Of a stretch of DNA of 64,000 bases, positions 7,758-16,980 are shown piece by piece. The stretch lies in the NCBI GenBank assembly GCA_027660625.1, contig JAQDNC010000005.1, positions 91,529-155,528 on the forward strand. Reading direction: 5' to 3'. The DNA comes from Coriobacteriaceae bacterium AM100-PB1-1D-6A (lineage in GTDB: Bacteria; Actinomycetota; Coriobacteriia; Coriobacteriales; Coriobacteriaceae). The notes under the pieces are model-generated. The model ran no database searches. It was not told where the DNA came from and saw nothing but the letters and a program-made list of their open reading frames with translations. The position numbers and the translations under genes are program-made. The first letter of the stretch is position 1; each line of letters opens with the position of its first letter.

Positions 7758-8642
7758 ATGTCGGACGCGCGTTCGCTGAAAAAACAGTTCAATCGCATGC
7801 TCGCCACGTTGCTGGTGGCCCTTGCTGTTGCCGGAGCCGTAACGTATGCCTGGTACATCTACAACGCCAACCGCCATATCACCGACGTCAAGATGGCCGC
7901 GGGCACGGGCGTTACCTTCCTTATCTCCAACGAGTACGACGGCGAATACAAAACCAATGCCGGTCTGAACTTTGCGGGCCTGCTCGATCCCGTCTCGACC
8001 GACAACGTGCTCAACGGCTTCCAAAAGGTAACGGGCTTTACCGGCGGAACCACGCAGGACTCGCTGTTTGCCAGCGTGTTTGGCACGGCCGAGCATTCCG
8101 ACTACTACAAGACCTCCCTGTACCTGGCCACCAACTCGGCCGCGACCGACGTGTACCTGTCGGGCATCGACTTTACCGAGCAGGATCCGGCAAACCCTAT
8201 CTCCACCGCCCTGCGCGTGGGGCTGGTCGCCTATGCTCCAGGGCAGGGCGATACCGTTACGGGCCAGTACGTCTTTGAGGTCTCGGGCGAGCACAATCCC
8301 CAGGCGCGCTACAACACGCTCGATGGCAAGGATGCCGGCGAAAACGAGCAGAACCACCTGGTGCTCGACAGCAGCCGCTCCGACGGCGCCACGGTCCATT
8401 TTGACCAGCTGACCAGCGCAAACTTCTGTGACTACAACGAAGACACCGGTATCGTGAGCCTCAAGGAGGCCACGACCAAGATCTGCAGCCTGCCCGCTGC
8501 CGCCAAGGGCGCCAACCGCAGCACGCCCGTGCGTGTGGATGTGTACGTGTGGCTGGAAGGCTGCGACCCCGACTGCACCAACAACCTGGCCGCCACCAGC
8601 CTGCAATCGCTGGCGCTGCGCTTTGCCGGCAAGCGTTCGTAA
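7758..8642 (+). CDS. SipW-dependent secreted protein (TasA/pilin-like), copy 3
   Basis: The product is 294 residues. The ATG at 7758 follows GGGGGAGGGG; an ATG at 7707 is upstream but has no such site. The signal is MSDARSLKKQFNR, a hydrophobic core at about 14-29, then AVTYAWYIYNANRH, a SipW-type motif with Tyr replacing Phe. The C-terminus has VYVWLEGCDPDCTNN, the best example of the shared motif, with two Cys. It is the first gene of an apparent operon running to 16855 (11 bp to the next gene). A TAAAAT hexamer at about 7693 may be its -10 box. The likely role is an extracellular fibre or matrix subunit. Confidence 0.75.
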   Translation: MSDARSLKKQFNRMLATLLVALAVAGAVTYAWYIYNANRHITDVKMAAGTGVTFLISNEYDGEYKTNAGLNFAGLLDPVSTDNVLNGFQKVTGFTGGTTQDSLFASVFGTAEHSDYYKTSLYLATNSAATDVYLSGIDFTEQDPANPISTALRVGLVAYAPGQGDTVTGQYVFEVSGEHNPQARYNTLDGKDAGENEQNHLVLDSSRSDGATVHFDQLTSANFCDYNEDTGIVSLKEATTKICSLPAAAKGANRSTPVRVDVYVWLEGCDPDCTNNLAATSLQSLALRFAGKRS

Positions 8643-8653
8643 GGGGGCCGGGG

Positions 8654-9490
8654 ATGAGTACGTCGAACATCAAAGACATCCTAAGCTCGCGCCGCCGCAT
8701 GGTTGCTGCGGCCGCATGGATGCTGGTGCTGGTAGCTGCCCTGAGCGCCGCCACCTACGCCTGGTTTAGCAACTCGCGCTATACCAACGTGACGCCCGTG
8801 GCGCATACGGTAAGCGACGAGAGCTCCGATCTGCAGATTGGCCTTTCGGCCAACGGGCCCTGGGACACGACGGCCACACTTGCCGCCGCCGACAAGACGC
8901 TCTATCCCATCTCGACGTCGGACCTTTCCCGCTTTTGGCGCGGCACGTTCCAAAACGCCGCGGGCATCACGACCGACTATGCCGACTGCACCGCGCAGCT
9001 GGACGACTATGCCCTTTCGGGCACGCTGTACCTTAAGGGCGGCGACAGCGCCCTCAACGTGTACCTGTATCCGGGTCAGATGAGTGTGACGAGCGACCCA
9101 CAGCTGCTGGCCGCACTGCGCCTGGGGCTTGTGATCACGACCCAGTCGGGTACGCAGACGCACATCTTTACCTGCGACGACCTGGGCAACACCGCAGGCG
9201 CCACCAGCAGGCGCACCACCGCGCAAGACGGCGTGGTCGTGGCGGCGGGCGCCTCGGGCTGGACCTACACCGCCGACCCTGCGCGCGCCATAGGCGCCTA
9301 CAGCATGGACGGCACCGGTGACACGCCCACGGCGCGCGCGGGCGCCATGCCCATCTGCGCGCTGGCCGCCAACGAGGTGGCAAGCGTTCGCTACGTTGTG
9401 TACATGGAAGGCTGTGACGCCAATTGCATCGACGAGGCTCAGGCCCGCGATGTGGTGCTGCAGCTTGCCTTTGCCGCGGCCAAGGCGTAA
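8654..9490 (+). CDS. SipW-dependent secreted protein (TasA/pilin-like), copy 4
   Basis: The product is 278 residues. The start is the ATG at 8654, preceded by AAGGGGG. The signal region is MSTSNIKDILSSRRR, a hydrophobic core at about 17-32, then SAATYAWFSNSRYTN, a textbook SipW motif. The mature chain ends with YVVYMEGCDANCIDE and a final beta strand, the shared C-terminal motif with paired Cys. It lies 11 bp after the previous relative and 13 bp before the next. The run of divergent but co-oriented relatives suggests a heteropolymer or a set of alternative subunits (inference). Confidence 0.75.
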   Translation: MSTSNIKDILSSRRRMVAAAAWMLVLVAALSAATYAWFSNSRYTNVTPVAHTVSDESSDLQIGLSANGPWDTTATLAAADKTLYPISTSDLSRFWRGTFQNAAGITTDYADCTAQLDDYALSGTLYLKGGDSALNVYLYPGQMSVTSDPQLLAALRLGLVITTQSGTQTHIFTCDDLGNTAGATSRRTTAQDGVVVAAGASGWTYTADPARAIGAYSMDGTGDTPTARAGAMPICALAANEVASVRYVVYMEGCDANCIDEAQARDVVLQLAFAAAKA

Positions 9491-9503
9491 GGGGGCGAGC
9501 GAC

Positions 9504-10487
9504 ATGAAAGATCAGAAGCACATGCCAGCAGATAGCTGCGAGGCCAAAACCCAGAGTGAGAGCCCCGCGGCCCCCTCCAGCGCGTCCGCCGAGCGTGCAC
9601 ACCTCGAGGGCGCTGCCCGCCGCCACGCCCGCCGCGCGCGTGCCTACATCGCGCTCGTTATGGTGGCACTCGCCGCCACGCTGAGCGCCGCCACCTACGC
9701 GTGGTTCACGAACAATATGAAGGTCAACACCAACTCGGTGAGCGTGCACAGCGACACGTCCAAGCTGGTGCTGGAGCTGGGCGATGCCGATCGCGGCAGC
9801 TGGTCGCAGCAGGGCGACGTTTCCCTGACTTCCAACGCGACCGGCGCCGTGACGCTCTACCCGGTCTCGACCTTTGACCTCAACGGCTTTGCTGCCTGCG
9901 CGCAAAACAACTCTGTCGGCGATGCCACGGTGTTTGAGCAAGCAAAAGACAACGGCTCCGCGTTCTACCATGGCTGGATCGACCTGCGTCCCACCATTAC
10001 CGGAACGGGCGCCAGCAAAGTAAGGGGCAAGGTCAACCTGTATCTGGCCGAATCGCTGGTCCCACAGGGTGCCGATGCCGAGCTGCTGCGCGCAGCCCGC
10101 GTGGGCATAAAGATCTCGAGCGGCAGCCAGGTGCTCGCCACCAACATCTTTGAGCTCGACGGCTCCGATAGCGGCCATCGCGACGAGCACCCCGCGACCG
10201 CGCCTGTGGGCCTGGCGGGCTACACCGAGGGCATGCTCCTGGGTTGGCAAAACGGCCAGCTTGCTTGCGGTACCAACGTAACGCAGGACCCGGCCGCCTT
10301 TACGCTGGACACGAGCGAGACGGCCACGCGCCCGCAAAACACGCTTGCCACGCTTGGGCTTGGCCAGACCTATCGTTTGGATATCTATTACTACATCGAG
10401 GGCACCGATCCCGATAGCGCCGACTATCTCTATCAGGATCCGGGCACCTTGCACCTGGCGCTCTTTGCGACCTTGGACGGTGAGTAG
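9504..10487 (+). CDS. SipW-dependent secreted protein (TasA/pilin-like), copy 5
   Basis: The product is 327 residues. The ATG at 9504 follows GGGGGCGAG. A roughly 48-residue charged N-terminal tail precedes the hydrophobic core (about 51-66) and the SipW motif SAATYAWFTNNMKVN, so the cytoplasmic tail is unusually long. The C-terminus carries YYYIEGTDPDSADYL, the shared motif with Ser in place of Cys. It is 2 bp upstream of the next relative, consistent with coupled translation. Confidence 0.75.
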   Translation: MKDQKHMPADSCEAKTQSESPAAPSSASAERAHLEGAARRHARRARAYIALVMVALAATLSAATYAWFTNNMKVNTNSVSVHSDTSKLVLELGDADRGSWSQQGDVSLTSNATGAVTLYPVSTFDLNGFAACAQNNSVGDATVFEQAKDNGSAFYHGWIDLRPTITGTGASKVRGKVNLYLAESLVPQGADAELLRAARVGIKISSGSQVLATNIFELDGSDSGHRDEHPATAPVGLAGYTEGMLLGWQNGQLACGTNVTQDPAAFTLDTSETATRPQNTLATLGLGQTYRLDIYYYIEGTDPDSADYLYQDPGTLHLALFATLDGE

Positions 10488-10489
10488 CA

Positions 10490-11296
10490 ATGGCACGTAT
10501 CATGCCCGACGACCGACGGCCCGTCGCCAACGGCGCCCAGGCGCAAGCCCCCGCGCCCGCCGACACCGACCTGCGCCGCAAGCTCACCACAACCGTGGTG
10601 TTGGTGCTGTTTGCGCTGGTGGCGATAGCCATGGCAACGTTCGCCTGGTTCTCCATCGCCGATAGCGCCAAGACCCGCATGCTCATGATCGACGCCAACG
10701 CCGACGGCTCGCTGCGCTTTGATCTGGACGAGCACGCCGCATTCGACGAATACGTGCACAGCCTGGGCTTCGACCAGATCTCGGCGCGTATCGCCAGCGA
10801 AAAGGGCGTGGACATCGATGCGTCCAAGCTCAAGCCCGTCACCACGAGCGACTATCAGACCTTTACCTTCGAAGACGGCTCCACCGCCGATCCCGCCACC
10901 GGCGCCTACCTGGAGTTTACGCTGCATTTTATGGGCAGCACGGACCTGCGCGTGCGCCTGACCGGGCAGGATGGCGACGGCGGCGTGTCCGGTACGCGGT
11001 TTAGCTCTGACACGCAGGGCATGGCCAGCGCCATGCGTATGAGCTTTACCGCCGACGGTCATACCTGGGTCTACAACCCCAACGGGGGTGGGGGCTCATC
11101 CGGCGCGGCCACCGTCTTTGGGCTCGGCTCGGGCGAGGCGACCGCGGCCAGCGATATGTTCGACCTGATAAAAGATACGGACAAGCCGGTAACCGTTCGC
11201 ATATGGCTCGAGGGAACGGACCCAAATTGCACTAATATGCTAAAGGGAGCTAACTATTCGGTTTCGATGCGCTTTGAGGGCATCGAGGAACAGTGA
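10490..11296 (+). CDS. SipW-dependent secreted protein (TasA/pilin-like), copy 6
   Basis: The product is 268 residues and starts 2 bp after the previous stop. A hydrophilic tail of about 30 residues precedes the core at about 36-50 and a SipW-like MATFAWFSIADSAK. The middle has a Gly-rich loop (NPNGGGGSSG). The C-terminus carries VRIWLEGTDPNCTNM, the shared motif. It is the last of the secreted relatives before the signal peptidase gene, 59 bp away. Confidence 0.75.
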   Translation: MARIMPDDRRPVANGAQAQAPAPADTDLRRKLTTTVVLVLFALVAIAMATFAWFSIADSAKTRMLMIDANADGSLRFDLDEHAAFDEYVHSLGFDQISARIASEKGVDIDASKLKPVTTSDYQTFTFEDGSTADPATGAYLEFTLHFMGSTDLRVRLTGQDGDGGVSGTRFSSDTQGMASAMRMSFTADGHTWVYNPNGGGGSSGAATVFGLGSGEATAASDMFDLIKDTDKPVTVRIWLEGTDPNCTNMLKGANYSVSMRFEGIEEQ

Positions 11297-11355
11297 TACG
11301 CACGGCGGCCACCGGGCCGCGCACGACCTAGACAGACACGGTAGTAAGGGACATC

Positions 11356-12102
11356 ATGCAATCTGTTAAAAAAGTCGCATCCATCGCGTTGAGCGTCGTC
11401 ATGTGGATCATCATCCTGGTGGCGGCCCTGTATGCGTTTACCACGCTCGCCACGCGCGAGGACGGCAGCGTCTCTGACGTCGCCGGCTTCACTCCGCTCG
11501 CCGTGCAGTCTGACTCCATGGCGCCCATGTTTAACAAGGGCGACCTCATCTTCATCAAAAAGTGCGACACCTCCAAGCTCGAGGTGGGCGACATCGTGAC
11601 GTTCCATACCATCATCGACAACGAGTACGCGCTCAACACGCACCGCATCGCCGCCATCGACGAGGTTAACGGCATGCGCAGCTTTACCACCAAGGGCGAT
11701 AACAACGACGTGGCCGATACGCACATCATCAGCGACGGCGACATCGTGGGCAAGTACCTGTTCGCGTTGCCGCAGATGGGCAAGGTCATGGACTTCCTGT
11801 CAAGCTCCATGGGCTTTCTCATTGTGATCGTGCTGCCCATGCTGCTGTTCTTTATCTACCAGGTGTATCACCTCATCGTGGTGGGCATGAACCTCAAGCG
11901 CGCTATGGCCGAGGAGGACCGCCTGGCCGCCGCGGCTGCCATTGTGGACGCCGAGGGCAAGGGCGACACTACCGTCACGGCCGATAACGCCGCCGAGCAG
12001 CTCGCCCAGGCCGAGGCCAAGCTCGAGGAAGCCCGTCGTCTGAAGGCCGAGGCCGAGGCGGCGATGAGCGCGTCCAAGCAGGAGGGTACCGACGGTGAGT
12101 GA
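11356..12102 (+). CDS. Signal peptidase I, SipW/ER type (first copy)
   Basis: The product is 248 residues. Membrane segments lie at about 9-30 and 150-175. The catalytic Ser is expected at residue 54 (VQSDSMAPMF). The general base is His96 (LNTHRI), not Lys, which marks the S26B ER/archaeal/SipW type, and KGDNND follows at 113-118. These enzymes cut SipW-type signals, and six such substrates lie directly upstream. The C-terminal 60 residues form an acidic, Ala-rich coiled coil not needed for catalysis, perhaps a docking tail. The 3' end overlaps the AAA+ gene by 8 bp, indicating translational coupling. Confidence 0.88.
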   Translation: MQSVKKVASIALSVVMWIIILVAALYAFTTLATREDGSVSDVAGFTPLAVQSDSMAPMFNKGDLIFIKKCDTSKLEVGDIVTFHTIIDNEYALNTHRIAAIDEVNGMRSFTTKGDNNDVADTHIISDGDIVGKYLFALPQMGKVMDFLSSSMGFLIVIVLPMLLFFIYQVYHLIVVGMNLKRAMAEEDRLAAAAAIVDAEGKGDTTVTADNAAEQLAQAEAKLEEARRLKAEAEAAMSASKQEGTDGE

Positions 12103-13786
12103 GTTTCTGGGATTTGCCTGGGAGCTGTTGGCAAAGGTCGTCTACAACGTCGTTGCCGTCGTGAGCTCCATCCTTAACCTGCTGGTGTTTGGCTGGGTTG
12201 AGTACTTCAACATCTTTATGACCTACTTCACCACGTTTGACCTGGTGGGCAAGATCGGCGCGGTCATTCTGTTTGCCATGCTCATCGCGGTCCCCGTGCT
12301 GATCGTGGCCATCCTGGTCCACCACTACCGCATCAACCGCCGCCTGCATCGCGACGATACGTCCAACAAGGCGCTCTATCGCGAGATCGGCCGCCTGAAC
12401 AAGCAGGTGCTCGACCTCATGGACGAGAAGAACAAGCTGCTAGCGCTCAAGGTCAATGCCATGGGCGGCACCAAGCAGATTCCGTACGTGGGCGCCTCGG
12501 CCCTGGCCGACGACCACCTGCCCACGGTGGGCAACGTGGTGGGCGCCGCCGCGGGTGCGCCTTCGGGCGAGGGCGCCACGGCTGCCGTGGTGTCGGGCAA
12601 CGCGTCGCTCGCGCTCGATGGCGAGGGCGTCAAGGATGCCGCGGCCGCCATGGCCAAGGCTACCGTCGAGGCCAAGACTCTTGCCGAGGAAAAAGAGATC
12701 GCCCAGGCCAACCGCTTCCCCAAGCTGTCCCTTGTGGACCTTAAGTACCGCGACTGGGAATCGCCGGTCTATGACGATGCCATCTCGCTGGAGGATTTTG
12801 TCGACAGCTTCCGCGCGTTCGCCTGCAGCCAGATGAAGCTCTACTACACGCCCGAGGTCATCCGTCGCTTTGTGGCCGGCATGGCCGCCTCCAAGCTACT
12901 GATCCTGGAGGGTATCTCGGGTACCGGTAAGACCTCGCTGCCCTACAGCTTTAGCCGCTACCTGGATAACCCCGCGACCATCGTGTCGGTGCAGCCGAGC
13001 TTTCGCGATCGCACCGAGGTGCTGGGCTACTTCAACGAGTTTTCCAAGCGCTTTAACGAGACTGAGTTCCTCCGCGCCGTGTACGAGGCCGGCCTTCGCC
13101 AGGACCCGTCCATGATCGTGCTCGACGAGATGAACCTCGCCCGCGTGGAGTACTACTTTGCCGAGATCCTGTCGGTGCTCGAGATGCCCAGCCACGACGA
13201 GTGGGTGCTCGACCTGGTACCCACCCAGTGGGCCGCCGACCCCAAGGGCCTGCACGACGGCAAGCTCACCATTCCCGACAGCCTGTGGTTTATCGGCACG
13301 GCCAACAACGACGACTCCACCTTTACCATCACGGACAAGGTGTACGACCGCGCGATTCCCATCGAGCTCAACGAGCGCGCCGATGCGTTTGAGTGCGAGC
13401 CGCACGAGCGCGTGCACGTGACGGCCGACCACCTGCAGTATCTGTTCCAGAAGGCCAAGGTCGAGTACGTGATCGACGACGAGCTGCTCCAGAAGATGCA
13501 CAAGCTGGACCAGTACCTGCAGACCCGCTTTAAGCTGGCCTTTGGTAACCGTATCATCAAGCAGATGTACGACTTTATCCCCGTGTACGTGGCGTGCGGC
13601 GGCACCGAGCTAGGCGGCATGGACTACATCATCGCCCGCAAGGTGCTCAAGAAGTTTGAGTCCATGAACGTGAGCTTTGTGCGCGACGAGATGAAGGGCC
13701 TGATCGAGTACATCGAGAAGACCTTTGGCGAGGGCGGCCTGCCCGATTCCGTCATGTATCTGCAGCGGATCCAGAACTTCTACTAA
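12095..13786 (+). CDS. Membrane-anchored McrB-like AAA+ ATPase
   Basis: The product is 563 residues, starting with GTG inside the upstream gene (GGAGGG 9 bp before). Two transmembrane helices (about 10-34 and 52-76) are followed by a coiled segment (90-118), an Ala-rich linker (140-205) and an AAA+ domain (about 240-500). Walker A is GISGTGKTS (273-281). Walker B is IVLDEMNLARVEYYF (341-355), a form typical of McrB-like AAA+ proteins. A sensor Asn lies in GTANND and an arginine-finger-like VYDR at 416-419. McrB normally works with McrC in DNA restriction. Here the ATPase is tethered to the membrane, sits between signal peptidase genes and has no visible DNA-binding or nuclease domain. A role in assembly or quality control of the secreted fibre is inference. 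Confidence 0.8.
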   Translation: MSEFLGFAWELLAKVVYNVVAVVSSILNLLVFGWVEYFNIFMTYFTTFDLVGKIGAVILFAMLIAVPVLIVAILVHHYRINRRLHRDDTSNKALYREIGRLNKQVLDLMDEKNKLLALKVNAMGGTKQIPYVGASALADDHLPTVGNVVGAAAGAPSGEGATAAVVSGNASLALDGEGVKDAAAAMAKATVEAKTLAEEKEIAQANRFPKLSLVDLKYRDWESPVYDDAISLEDFVDSFRAFACSQMKLYYTPEVIRRFVAGMAASKLLILEGISGTGKTSLPYSFSRYLDNPATIVSVQPSFRDRTEVLGYFNEFSKRFNETEFLRAVYEAGLRQDPSMIVLDEMNLARVEYYFAEILSVLEMPSHDEWVLDLVPTQWAADPKGLHDGKLTIPDSLWFIGTANNDDSTFTITDKVYDRAIPIELNERADAFECEPHERVHVTADHLQYLFQKAKVEYVIDDELLQKMHKLDQYLQTRFKLAFGNRIIKQMYDFIPVYVACGGTELGGMDYIIARKVLKKFESMNVSFVRDEMKGLIEYIEKTFGEGGLPDSVMYLQRIQNFY

Positions 13787-13808
13787 TGCCGTGAGCGCGT
13801 GCGAGCGC

Positions 13809-13864
13809 GGGGCGTGGGACACGACAATCAGTAGCGTTTGCCCTGTGTGGTGTCGTCCCGCCCC
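13809..13864 (+). other. Intra-operon hairpin between AAA+ and DUF2357-like genes
   Basis: The 109-bp gap contains an imperfect inverted repeat. GGGGCG-T-GGGAC-ACGACA (13809-13826) pairs with TGTCGTCCCGCCCC (13851-13864). There is no T-tail, so it is more likely an RNA-stability or processing hairpin than a terminator. Confidence 0.5.
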
Positions 13865-13895
13865 TTCCCGATCGATCCAACCTATGGAGTAACCC

Positions 13896-16151
13896 ATGTC
13901 CGAGACCATTCAGGACCTCTATACCAGCTTCTCCGAGCAGATGGAGCCCATCCAGGAGGACAGCCGCTACTTTCGCTATCTGTTTGAGATGGCGCAGGCC
14001 TCGGGCACCACGATCGAGCAGCAGCGCGAGGAGCTCGTCAAGGTGGTGGACGAGGAGTGGATCAGCATGATCGAGGACTCGCTCGACGCCATCAACACCA
14101 TTATCGAAAAGCCGCGCCGCTTCATCACCACCGAGGAAGCGGTGGTGCCGGTCTCGCTCGCCAAAAAGATCAGCGCCGACAGCGTCCGTCACCTGAGCCA
14201 GAACACGCAGTTCTTGGCGCCGAGCGATGACGGCGGCGTCCACCCTACGCGCATCCTCAACGTCAATACCGTCGAGACCTACGATCTGTACGAGAACCGC
14301 TTTATCTACCACCTGATTCAGCGCCTGCTGACGTTTGTGGACAAGCGTACCGACGTGATCTTTTGGTCGACGGGCAACGAGATCCGCAACCGCTTTAAGA
14401 TGCACAGCAAGATCGACGACGCGTACGAGGAGATCGAGTACAACGTCGAGATGACGGTCAAGAACCGCCAGAGCTTTGCCGAGAACGACGCCGACAACAT
14501 GGACGTCTTTATGCGCATCGACCGCGTGCGCCGCCTGGTCATGGCACTGCGCGGTGCGTCGTTCTGCCAGATCATGAACGGGTGCAGCGCGGTCCGCAGC
14601 CCCATTCAGCGCACTAACCTCATCATGAAGGACCCCAACTACCGCAAGTGCTACCAGCTGTGGCAGTTTATGGAGCGCTACGACAAGGTGGGCTACAACA
14701 TCGACGTGCAGCAGCAGGCGCTGGCGTTCGATGACGAGTACATGGTGCAGATGTACACCAACCTCATTAACAACTACACCGTCTTTAAGAGCCTGACCGA
14801 TGACGAGCGCAACCTGCAGGAGCTCGAGAGCGTGCAACACGCGCCGGTGGCGCCCAAGTTTATTAAGGAGATTAAGGAGGTGCAGGTCGATAGCCCCGAC
14901 CTGCCCGACGTCGAGGTCCGTCGCGTGTTTGTGGAGGAGGTCACGCAGGCTCAGCTCGATGCCGAGCAGGCGCTGGCCGAGGCTCGCGAGCAGATTGAGG
15001 AGCTGCGGGGACAGCTGAAGTCCTGGAAGGTACAGGCGCACGCGCTGACCGATGAACGCGACGACTTGGCAGACGAGCTGGACGAGGCCAAGACGCGTGA
15101 GCTGGCATTGACGCAGCGCGCACAGATTGCCGAAGCCGATGCCGAGGAGCTGCGTGACTCGCTGGAGGATGTCGAGGCGGGCAAGAAGGCTGCCGAGAAT
15201 GCTGCCGTTGAGGCGCGCTCGACCGCGGCGGCCCAGCTTGAGCAGATGCGCGCCGAGGCCGATGCCGAGGTGGTTGCCGCCCGTGCCGACGCGGATGCCA
15301 AGATTGCGGCCACAGAGCAGGCGGCCGCCGAGCAGGTCGCGCAGGTCAAGAGCGAGTCCGCCGCGGCTCTGGCTGCCAAGGCGGCGGCCGATGCCGCCGA
15401 GCTGCAGGCCACCAAGGACGCTGCTGCGGCCGAGCTTGCCGGCGTGCGTGAGGCCTCTGCCAAGGAGGTGGCTGCACTGCATGCCAAGCTGGATGCCGCC
15501 GAGCTGCAGATTGAGGAAGCGCAGCTGACGGCCGAGCGCGATGCCCGTGCTGCGGCCGAGGCGGCCGATGCCGCCGTGGCCGAGGCGGAGCAGAAGCTCG
15601 CCGATACCGTCGCCGCGGCCGAGGAGAAGGTTTCCGCTGCTCAGCAGGCAGCCGATGCTGCGATCGATGCCGCCCGTGCGGCCGCCGATTCTGCCGTCGA
15701 GCAAGCTGCGGTGGACGCCAGCGAGAAGGTCGCCGCAGCCGCTACCGAGCGCGATGCCGCCACGCGTGCCGCCGAGGAAGCCCGTGCCGACGCCGACGCG
15801 CGTATCGCCGCGGCCGAGCTCGAGGCGGGGGAGCGCATTGAGCAGGAACTCGCCGCCGCCACGGCCACGCACGAGCACGAGCTCGAGGCCGTCCGCGCGG
15901 AGATGCAGCAGCGCTTGGCCTCGTTGGCGCACGAGCTGGAGCAGGCCGAGCGCGATCGCGCCCGTGCCGAGCGCCGTGCCGAGGGCAACAGCCTGTCGCG
16001 CTATCTGTTGGCCCGCCTGCGCGGCGAGGCTGGCGAGCTGGCTGCGGGTGCCGAGGGCGACGCGGGTGCCGCGACCGATGCCGCGCCTTCTGCAAAGGAT
16101 GCCGCCGACGCCGCCGACACTGCGCTTTCCGCAAGGGACGACGACAAGTGA
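13896..16151 (+). CDS. DUF2357-like protein with long Ala-rich coiled coil
   Basis: The product is 751 residues, with GGAG 8 bp before the ATG. Residues 1-330 form a globular helical domain containing YDLYENRFIYHLIQRLL (129-145), the signature segment of DUF2357 (PF09823) proteins that accompany McrB-like ATPases. From about 350 to 695 the chain is an Ala/Glu/Arg-rich heptad coiled coil, perhaps 50 nm long, then an acidic Ala/Asp tail. The PD-(D/E)XK nuclease domain seen in many McrC/DUF2357 partners is not visible; the coiled coil replaces it. No signal peptide or membrane helix is present, so it is probably cytosolic and tied to the upstream membrane ATPase. Its stop overlaps the next ATG by one base. 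Confidence 0.75.
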   Translation: MSETIQDLYTSFSEQMEPIQEDSRYFRYLFEMAQASGTTIEQQREELVKVVDEEWISMIEDSLDAINTIIEKPRRFITTEEAVVPVSLAKKISADSVRHLSQNTQFLAPSDDGGVHPTRILNVNTVETYDLYENRFIYHLIQRLLTFVDKRTDVIFWSTGNEIRNRFKMHSKIDDAYEEIEYNVEMTVKNRQSFAENDADNMDVFMRIDRVRRLVMALRGASFCQIMNGCSAVRSPIQRTNLIMKDPNYRKCYQLWQFMERYDKVGYNIDVQQQALAFDDEYMVQMYTNLINNYTVFKSLTDDERNLQELESVQHAPVAPKFIKEIKEVQVDSPDLPDVEVRRVFVEEVTQAQLDAEQALAEAREQIEELRGQLKSWKVQAHALTDERDDLADELDEAKTRELALTQRAQIAEADAEELRDSLEDVEAGKKAAENAAVEARSTAAAQLEQMRAEADAEVVAARADADAKIAATEQAAAEQVAQVKSESAAALAAKAAADAAELQATKDAAAAELAGVREASAKEVAALHAKLDAAELQIEEAQLTAERDARAAAEAADAAVAEAEQKLADTVAAAEEKVSAAQQAADAAIDAARAAADSAVEQAAVDASEKVAAAATERDAATRAAEEARADADARIAAAELEAGERIEQELAAATATHEHELEAVRAEMQQRLASLAHELEQAERDRARAERRAEGNSLSRYLLARLRGEAGELAAGAEGDAGAATDAAPSAKDAADAADTALSARDDDK

Positions 16152-16855
16152 TGAAGCACGTGCTTCGTGTGATCAACGTGCTGGCGACCATGGTGATCCT
16201 GGTCGCCTTTGTGGTGCTGCTGCGCACGGTGTTCACGCCCGCCGGCGAGATTCCCACCATCATGGGCTACGGCTTTATGCGCACGCTGACCGGCTCGATG
16301 GAGCCGGCGATTCCCGTGCATTCGTTTATCGTCGTCGATACCGACAACAGCCAGGTCTACCAGGTGGGCGATATCATCACCTTCCATTCGTCCGATGACG
16401 CGCTGGAGGGTTCGCTCAACACGCACCGCATCGTATCCGTGGAGGCTGCGTCCGACGGCTCGCCGGTCTACCACACCAAGGGCGATGCCAATCCGGTCGA
16501 GGACGTCGCGCCCGTGTCCGCCGCCGATGTGGTGGGCCGCGTGGTCTTTGTCTCGGCAGGCCTGGGCGTGGTGGTGTCGCTGCTCACCAATCCGCTGCTG
16601 TTCTTTCCGTTCATCGTGGTGCCGTTGATTGTGCTGCTGGTGCTCGAGATTCGCCATATGGTCAAAACCACACAAGAGGTGGCACGCGCCGAGGACGAGG
16701 CCGCCCTGCGTGCTGCCGTGGAGCAGATTCGCGAAAAGCGTCGTAGCGAGCAGGAAGGCCAGGACGACGCTAAGGAGCAGAGCGACGGCGAGCATACTGG
16801 GGGAAGTGTGGAAACCGACCCCGGCGCCCTAGACGATTCCAACCGATCGGCATAG
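16151..16855 (+). CDS. Signal peptidase I, SipW/ER type (second copy)
   Basis: The product is 234 residues. The ATG at 16151 overlaps the upstream TGA. One membrane helix (about 8-28) precedes the catalytic Ser49 (LTGSMEPAIP). His92 in LNTHRI replaces Lys, again the ER/SipW type, and KGDANPVED follows at 110-118. A second hydrophobic stretch at about 140-170 is followed by a charged helical tail. It differs strongly from the copy at 11356, so the two may split the substrates, or one may act on a structure-specific subset. It closes the operon. Confidence 0.87.
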   Translation: MKHVLRVINVLATMVILVAFVVLLRTVFTPAGEIPTIMGYGFMRTLTGSMEPAIPVHSFIVVDTDNSQVYQVGDIITFHSSDDALEGSLNTHRIVSVEAASDGSPVYHTKGDANPVEDVAPVSAADVVGRVVFVSAGLGVVVSLLTNPLLFFPFIVVPLIVLLVLEIRHMVKTTQEVARAEDEAALRAAVEQIREKRRSEQEGQDDAKEQSDGEHTGGSVETDPGALDDSNRSA

Positions 16856-16980
16856 CTCTTCAGTGCCTTTCGTCCCTGCAAATTGGACGCCCGTAGATGT
16901 TCCGAATCGTCTGCTTTTTCATACCAATATTCGTGCTACAGTTTGAGCGCTTTGTTGCCAATTGATTTCGGGGGAGTGGA

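Noticed and set aside
13752..15932. 726-residue minus-strand frame opposite the coiled-coil gene
   Set aside because: Leu/Gly/Arg-rich antisense artefact of an Ala/Glu-rich gene. The plus strand has a ribosome site, a family match and operon context.
15000..16000. Possible DNA tandem repeat in the Ala-rich region
   Set aside because: The periodicity is at the level of heptads in the protein, and bases are not repeated in a fixed unit, so it is a coiled coil and not a DNA repeat.
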